Positions 59,051 to 64,000 of a stretch of DNA of 64,000 nucleotides are shown here, one piece after another. The stretch lies in contig OZ005611.1 in the NCBI GenBank assembly GCA_963930655.1, forward strand, positions 18,649,001-18,713,000. Reading direction: 5' to 3'. The number at the start of each line of letters is the position of its first letter. The first letter of the stretch is position 1. Source of the stretch: Myrica gale (Eukaryota > Streptophyta > Magnoliopsida > Fagales > Myricaceae). The translations under genes and the position numbers were made by a program. The notes below the pieces were generated by a model. The model was not told where the DNA came from, searched no databases, and saw nothing but the letters and a program-made list of their open reading frames with translations.

Positions 59051-61200
59051 AAGAATTTTTTTTACGTGGATCGACCCCCTTAGAGCCAACCCACCCCTCT
59101 CAGACCCAGCACGCCCCCTTAGGCGCCTAGGCCCCCAGCCCCAAAGACCCAGGCCGGCCCACCCAGTATATATATATTTTTAAAATCAGTAGAGGGTGAA
59201 ACAACACCGTTTCACCCTAGCGTAATTCAACCTCCCCTCCCCCCTTTCAAATTTTCTTGATTCCCCACTTTCTCACTCTCACTGTGAGACTCCGACTTAG
59301 AGACTAGTAGCATCGATCAGTTTATGTTCATTTTGATGTCAATTTAGACATTAAAATTTTACTTCTTGACTCTTTAAGTTTTTGCACTATCCTGAGTTAT
59401 TGAGAAAAGAAATGAATTGTTGACTTGATTTAAAATTATGTCCAAGGTGAAATTTTCCTTTAGCACTTTTTCGTTCATCTTTAAATTGCATTATAGGTGT
59501 CAATTATGCTATTCACTTTTGTTTGTCTAAGAATATCCACCTTAATTGCAATATTGAGAAGAATTTGAGTTAAGGGCTTTGATTTTTGAAAATGTATGTT
59601 TGCTTGAGATAACGGAAAAAGGAGTCAAAGGTGAATTCTATGAAGTGACAAAGTGAAGGAAACATAAAAGTGAAGGAAATATATTCGGTATAGTGGGAGA
59701 ATCATGTGACAAAAAAAAGAATGAAAGTTGAGTTGCCGCACGGCTTGACCAATAGAGATAGGCGTTACTAACAAGATTGGGAGGGTAGAATCTAGTTTCA
59801 TGTTAGGATTAGAGTCTGTTTTAGCTGAAACTTTTCTTTCCTTAAGCTAGGATATTGGAGTTGATTTTAAAGGTATTTATGGTGACCTGTTTCGTGCTTT
59901 GAGAACCTGATTTGGTGTCCATAACGTGATATTTGTATGTGAGGAATACATGGAATAAAATGCAAAGGAGGGCCCTAAACTCTAGTGGTAGCAATTGGGT
60001 TCCTCTGTTTTGAAGGAGCAGAGTTGCTTGTCTGTTTCCCGCTCTTCCTTTATTAACTTTAGCACTAAATCAAGGATAGAAACGATTCTTTATTTGATGA
60101 CTTGAACCTGGACACTTTAGAGAGGTGAATTGCAGAAAAATTTAGGCTTAAAACCTTCGCATGCTGAAGATAAAATTATGTTAATAAATTTTCAGGTTTA
60201 CAATTGCAGTTTTTGGGAAGTTGATAGGTGCCTTCTTGGACCTGGTCTTTAGTTTAAAGATCCATATTATGTGTGGACCTTGGTGTAACTCCTGATAGTT
60301 ATTTGTGGAGCAATTATCAAATGTATTCTGCAGATAATAATGTAGTTTTGGCAAGTGTAGAATTTTCATCGCAAATGTGTTGTTGAAAAATAAGGTGAAC
60401 TATTGTGAAGAGCTAAAGTTGAATTTTTTATTGTTTGAGAACCTGTAGCATTTGATAAGCTTGATCTATAGTGTTGGAAATAATTAAGAATTATAGGGTA
60501 GACGTGTTAAACTAGTTCCTGGAATTTAGTTTCTGCAGATCACAAAGCTCAAATTAGGAGTAACTTTGATACAATATTTTTATCCTCTGATTTGAGAGAG
60601 AATTTTTGGTTATAGGCCTATGAAATGCAAAGATTTTAAGCCATACTTCGAGTGATTCCAGTAAAGATTGAGCATGTTATGGAATTTAAAGTCCAGACGT
60701 CAAGTTGTCAGCAACATTTCACGTCCAGATTTCTTGCTCATTCAAAGTAGTTTTTAAGTGAAAATTTTAAGTCATATTTTTATGGGTCTGATCTTGAATT
60801 TGAAGTTTATCAAAGAGGAACATTTTGAAATAAATTTTTTGTATTGAATAAGTTATGGTGTTTTGAAAGTGGAAGGTCGAGCTGGAGACAGCGGTACGTT
60901 TGCTCTGGGATTTTTATCTGTTATGAAGTGTTTTTGAAAATGTAAATTAGTTCCAATTTTTATGATCTTATCTTCAAATTTAAGTTTATAAAATCAGAAA
61001 ATTTAAAAAGTAATTTTGTGCAATTTGAAGCTATATTGTTGAAATTATGAATTTTTTAAGCTGGAGACGTCGAAGCTGTCAGCTTGGGCGTCCTCATCAA
61101 CTTGCATTTCGAATAAATCTTTTGAGTGACAAATGAGCTCTAAATTACCAAAATTTAAATATGTTATAACATCGGGTGTAAGGATCACTTTGGCATCCAA
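59051..61200. other. Intergenic, no gene recognised
   Basis: A C-rich block at 59080-59165 is followed by AT-rich, non-coding sequence. Some or all of it may be the 5' part of the diverged LTR relative at 61.2-62.05 kb, but similarity is too weak to place its start. Confidence 0.4.
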
Positions 61201-62056
61201 GTTTAATAGGTTCAGTAATTTATTATGAAATGTCAATTTTGAAATGAATGATTATTTGCTGCATCTAGTAAATTTCTAAATAATTTAAGTGACGACATTA
61301 GTATGACTCACTTGTAGGCAATGCATCATCATAGTGGATAAAGGTAAGTGGAAAAATTATTTTTTCGAAAACTGGAATGATACACAGCATGAATATTTGT
61401 CATTGAGCACGTCATGAGCATTTGCATTGATTTTCTTAAAAGGAAGAAATAGAAATTTTATGCAAATGAAAGTGAGATTTTATGCTATGTTATGGGGCTA
61501 AATAGGATGGTCGGTACCGTAGCTAAGTAAAATAGGTGCATCTACTAAAAAGGATGAATGCGAGAAGGATGGACGACTCCTAAGGGCACCCACTCCGAAG
61601 GACGAATGTAAGAAGAATGGGTAATCCTCGAGGTATATGCAACCACACTAAAGAGCGAATGCGAGAAGGTGTGGACCTCTAAGTGTCATGTCTAGCCATC
61701 AGGCCTGAGGCCACATCAAGGGCTAGCTCGACCAAATGACACGTTCCCAAGGGAATGCACAACCCTGACTTCAAGGGTAAATGAAGCGATAAAAGTAGCC
61801 CAAATAACGATGAATAGATTTTTAAGCTAAATTTCAAGTACAAGAGTTTCATGCATAGACATGTATTTACTTTTGGCGCTGAATGTATACTTTTCATTCA
61901 TGATCATGCTCAAGTCACGCATATTTCAGTTTACTAATCGTCGCTTACTGAGTCATTCGACTCATAGTATTTTCAACTGTATCATTCCAGATTATGTTCC
62001 AGGTGAAGGAACTTATGAAGAGAATCTAGAACCTGAGGAGGGGGGCTGACAAGGGT
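61200..62056 (+). mobile_element. Diverged relative of the 3.16-kb LTR
   Basis: On the + strand this segment follows the order of motifs seen on the - strand of 49.9-50.65 kb: CTTGTAGGCAATGCATCATC, AAGGTAAGTGGA, three GGATGAATGCGAGAAGG-like phrases (61551-61665), CTTACTGAGTCATTCGACTC and TATCATTCCAGAT. Similarity fades after about 62056. The true borders and target duplication are unknown. Confidence 0.6.
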
Positions 62057-63293
62057 ATCCTCCCCTAATTTGTAATACATGTAGATCCTTAATTTTTGAA
62101 AGAGCAGATATGAGCCTCCATAGTTATGTTGTCGTGGTATGTTCAGGCTACGAGACCAACTTAAGACACTAAGTAACTTATATTTTGAACCATGATGTAA
62201 TCATAACTTATTGCTTTAAGTTATTGCATGGAGATTAAATTTCTAAATATTTCTCTATATGTGTTATGTGATATAGGTATACATTCTATTACGCGTAAAT
62301 TTATTTACATATTCGTACACTATGTAAGAACACCTGAGGGTCTGCGTGTAAGCTTGCGAATAAGAAAATAAATCTTGAGTAATATTTTCCTAAACTAAAG
62401 TAATTCATATTTAGGGTAATGTCATTTTGCGCCCCTTAAGTATGGAGCAATTGCAATCGAGCCCCCTTAAGTATCAAAACTACGATTTACACTCCATAAA
62501 TTTCAGACATTTCCAATCTTCGCCCCCCGTCCAATTTTCCGTCAAAATTCACGGAATTCGGCATCACGTGCGTCGTACATGCCCTAATCCCACATGTCTT
62601 TACCGAAATACCCCTGTGTGTTTGATATATCAGTTGGAAGTTCTCCATTTTTCACCGAAGCATTCCTCCCGTCAGCCCATTGGCACAAACTTGCTTCTGT
62701 AAACACGAGAAAAACTGAACTATTGAAAAACAAAGTGAAGTAACAGAGAAAACAATGTTGGAGTTGTTTTGGCACAGACTGTGCATACCTCATTCATATT
62801 TAGAGAACCATCATCCTTCATTATAGGGACAGCTCCACGACGACCAACAGGTTTAAGAGAATCTTGAAAAATCCAAAAAGATGGTAGCAGAATTGTAACA
62901 CCAGAAGAATGTTACTTAGAAAGCTTCCACGACGTCCATCTTTCATCTCTTCATTGGAAGATGGAAAACCCAAAGGCAGAAAGTCAGTTTGGTATTCTCT
63001 GTATGAGCGAATCCTAAAATCCAACTCATAAACCATCATGCCTCATAGATTGCTAATTTTTTTAGAGCCATGGTTTCAAATATCAAATTAAGGGAGAATG
63101 AAGGTGTCCTCCCCTTCCTGCCAAGAAGCAGTCGGTCTCTCCCATCGAGCTCAGCGTCTGCCGTCGATCCAGAGCTATCGCGAACTGAAAATGGAGATGT
63201 CGTCTCCGTCGGACCTTCCCCTCCACCCGACGTGTGTCAGCGGAGCCCGTATGTCTGTGTTCCCAGAGGGCTTACAATGGTGGACGTGTATGT
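62057..63293. other. Intergenic with a MITE-like end
   Basis: 62415-62600 begins GGGTAATGTCATTTTGCGCC and contains GTCCAATTTTCCGTCAAAAT, in the style of the arms of the intron MITE at 35975-36368, but no opposite arm was found. The frames at 63070-63324 read as Ser/Pro-rich translation with no known family. The segment could hold an exon, but I cannot support one. Confidence 0.35.
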
Positions 63294-64000
63294 TGTGAGA
63301 CCCCGATTTTTTTTTCCTACGTAATTGCTCATGTATTATTTTATTTTTCCAATGTAATAGTCTTTATTTCCTAATGGGGCTATGTTTTGGCCAATGTATG
63401 GCCTAATTTTTATGTTATGGTATTTGGATTTAAAATAGGATTTTATTTCATAAAATCTCCTTAAGAAATTTTAATGCCATTTTATCGGATGTATAAATTG
63501 TATTATATTAAAAGCCGAAATTTGCAAGTGAGTTCCTCTTTTACAAATTAATATTTTTTTTACCTAATATGATTCATGGACCATATAATTTGAATTATGC
63601 TTAAATAATTTCCTAGTATAGCCGAAATTATTAATAGATTGAATAATGAAATTCTTTTGAATACATGGATTAGATATTTTATGTGACATGTAATATTATG
63701 ATGTGTTCCATATTATTAATAGAAGTCCCATATGAATATTCAATGATAAGCTATGTAGTTATGTGATAAGTTTAGGAATGATTTAATTGATAAGCACACT
63801 TGCTTATCATAGTGATAAGCAAGCATGATAAGCTAGGAAACCTTTAGAGTGATAAGGCCTTGTGATTATTGTAGAGATAGGCTAAGGTCATTATCACATG
63901 ATAAGAGAACATGCTTATGAAATGATAAGCTATTGGAATGGATAGATAAGTAAGGGAGCTTATAAAATGATAAGTTAGGTGATAAGTGAAAACCAAGTTG
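63294..64000 (+). mobile_element. Start of another 3.16-kb-type LTR, cut by the window end
   Basis: It begins TGTGAGACCCCGATTTTT and continues with GGGGCTATGTTTTGGCCAA and TTATGGTATTTGGATT, matching the - strand start of the unit at 49620-52778. The last 250 bases hold a dense GATAAG array absent from that relative. The element continues beyond the window. Confidence 0.65.
63745..63986 (+). repeat. GATAAG motif array
   Basis: Eleven direct GATAAG motifs (mostly TGATAAG) and at least one inverted copy lie in 242 bases, spaced 12-50 bases apart. The motif equals the plant I-box/GATA-factor site, but in a retroelement LTR its role is unknown. Confidence 0.75.

Noticed and set aside
63070-63324. 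Two overlapping + strand frames rich in Ser and Pro
   Set aside because: There is no family match and no splice-consistent partner. The end overlaps the LTR starting at 63294.

Overview
The window is nuclear DNA of a flowering plant, most likely a eudicot. It has spliced genes with GT-AG introns, AT-rich intergenic sequence and a dense load of plant transposable elements (CACTA, hAT, Mutator-like and other MITEs, Ty3/Gypsy, probable Ty1/Copia). The cytokinin receptor reads like those of rosid trees, but I cannot name the species.

Two intact protein-coding genes are clear, both on the + strand. The first (17221-25224, 11 exons, 1004 codons) is a cytokinin receptor histidine kinase of the AHK4/CRE1/WOL type, with two membrane segments, a CHASE domain, kinase, pseudo-receiver and receiver domains. 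Every exon junction keeps frame. The second (34405-38310, 3 exons, 461 codons) is a BAHD acyltransferase with HALFD and DFGWG motifs. A third, uncertain gene on the - strand starts near 55200. It has WD40-like exons at 53-55 kb and possibly a last exon near 49.2 kb that was split by a retrotransposon.

Layout: 1-10 kb is intergenic with several small MITEs. 10.1-12.7 kb holds a CACTA-type remnant packed with CGATCGATCG palindromes. 13-17 kb is MITE-rich and leads into the receptor promoter and leader. 17.2-25.2 kb is the receptor. 25-34 kb is intergenic, with two hAT MITEs that have exact 8-bp target duplications, a solo LTR (31092-32370) and other MITEs. 34.4-38.3 kb is the BAHD gene, with a foldback MITE in intron 2. 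38.5-44 kb has MITEs, a gag remnant and a 0.7-kb element with long inverted termini. 44184-49173 is a complete but internally deleted Ty3/Gypsy element resembling the CRM lineage, on the - strand. 49615-52783 is a 3.16-kb LTR-like unit with its target duplication. 55.7-56.8 kb is a second Gypsy gag-protease remnant. 57384-59045 is a second solo LTR related to the first. 61-62.1 kb and 63294-64000 hold relatives of the 3.16-kb LTR.

The least explained signal is that four otherwise unrelated elements (the CACTA remnant, two solo LTRs and the 3.16-kb LTR) each carry a local array of short palindromes centred on TCGA, with a different flank in each. A dispersed AT-rich MITE family is also notable: two copies have different, exact 3-bp target duplications, and one other copy supplies the empty site for a hAT insertion elsewhere in the window.
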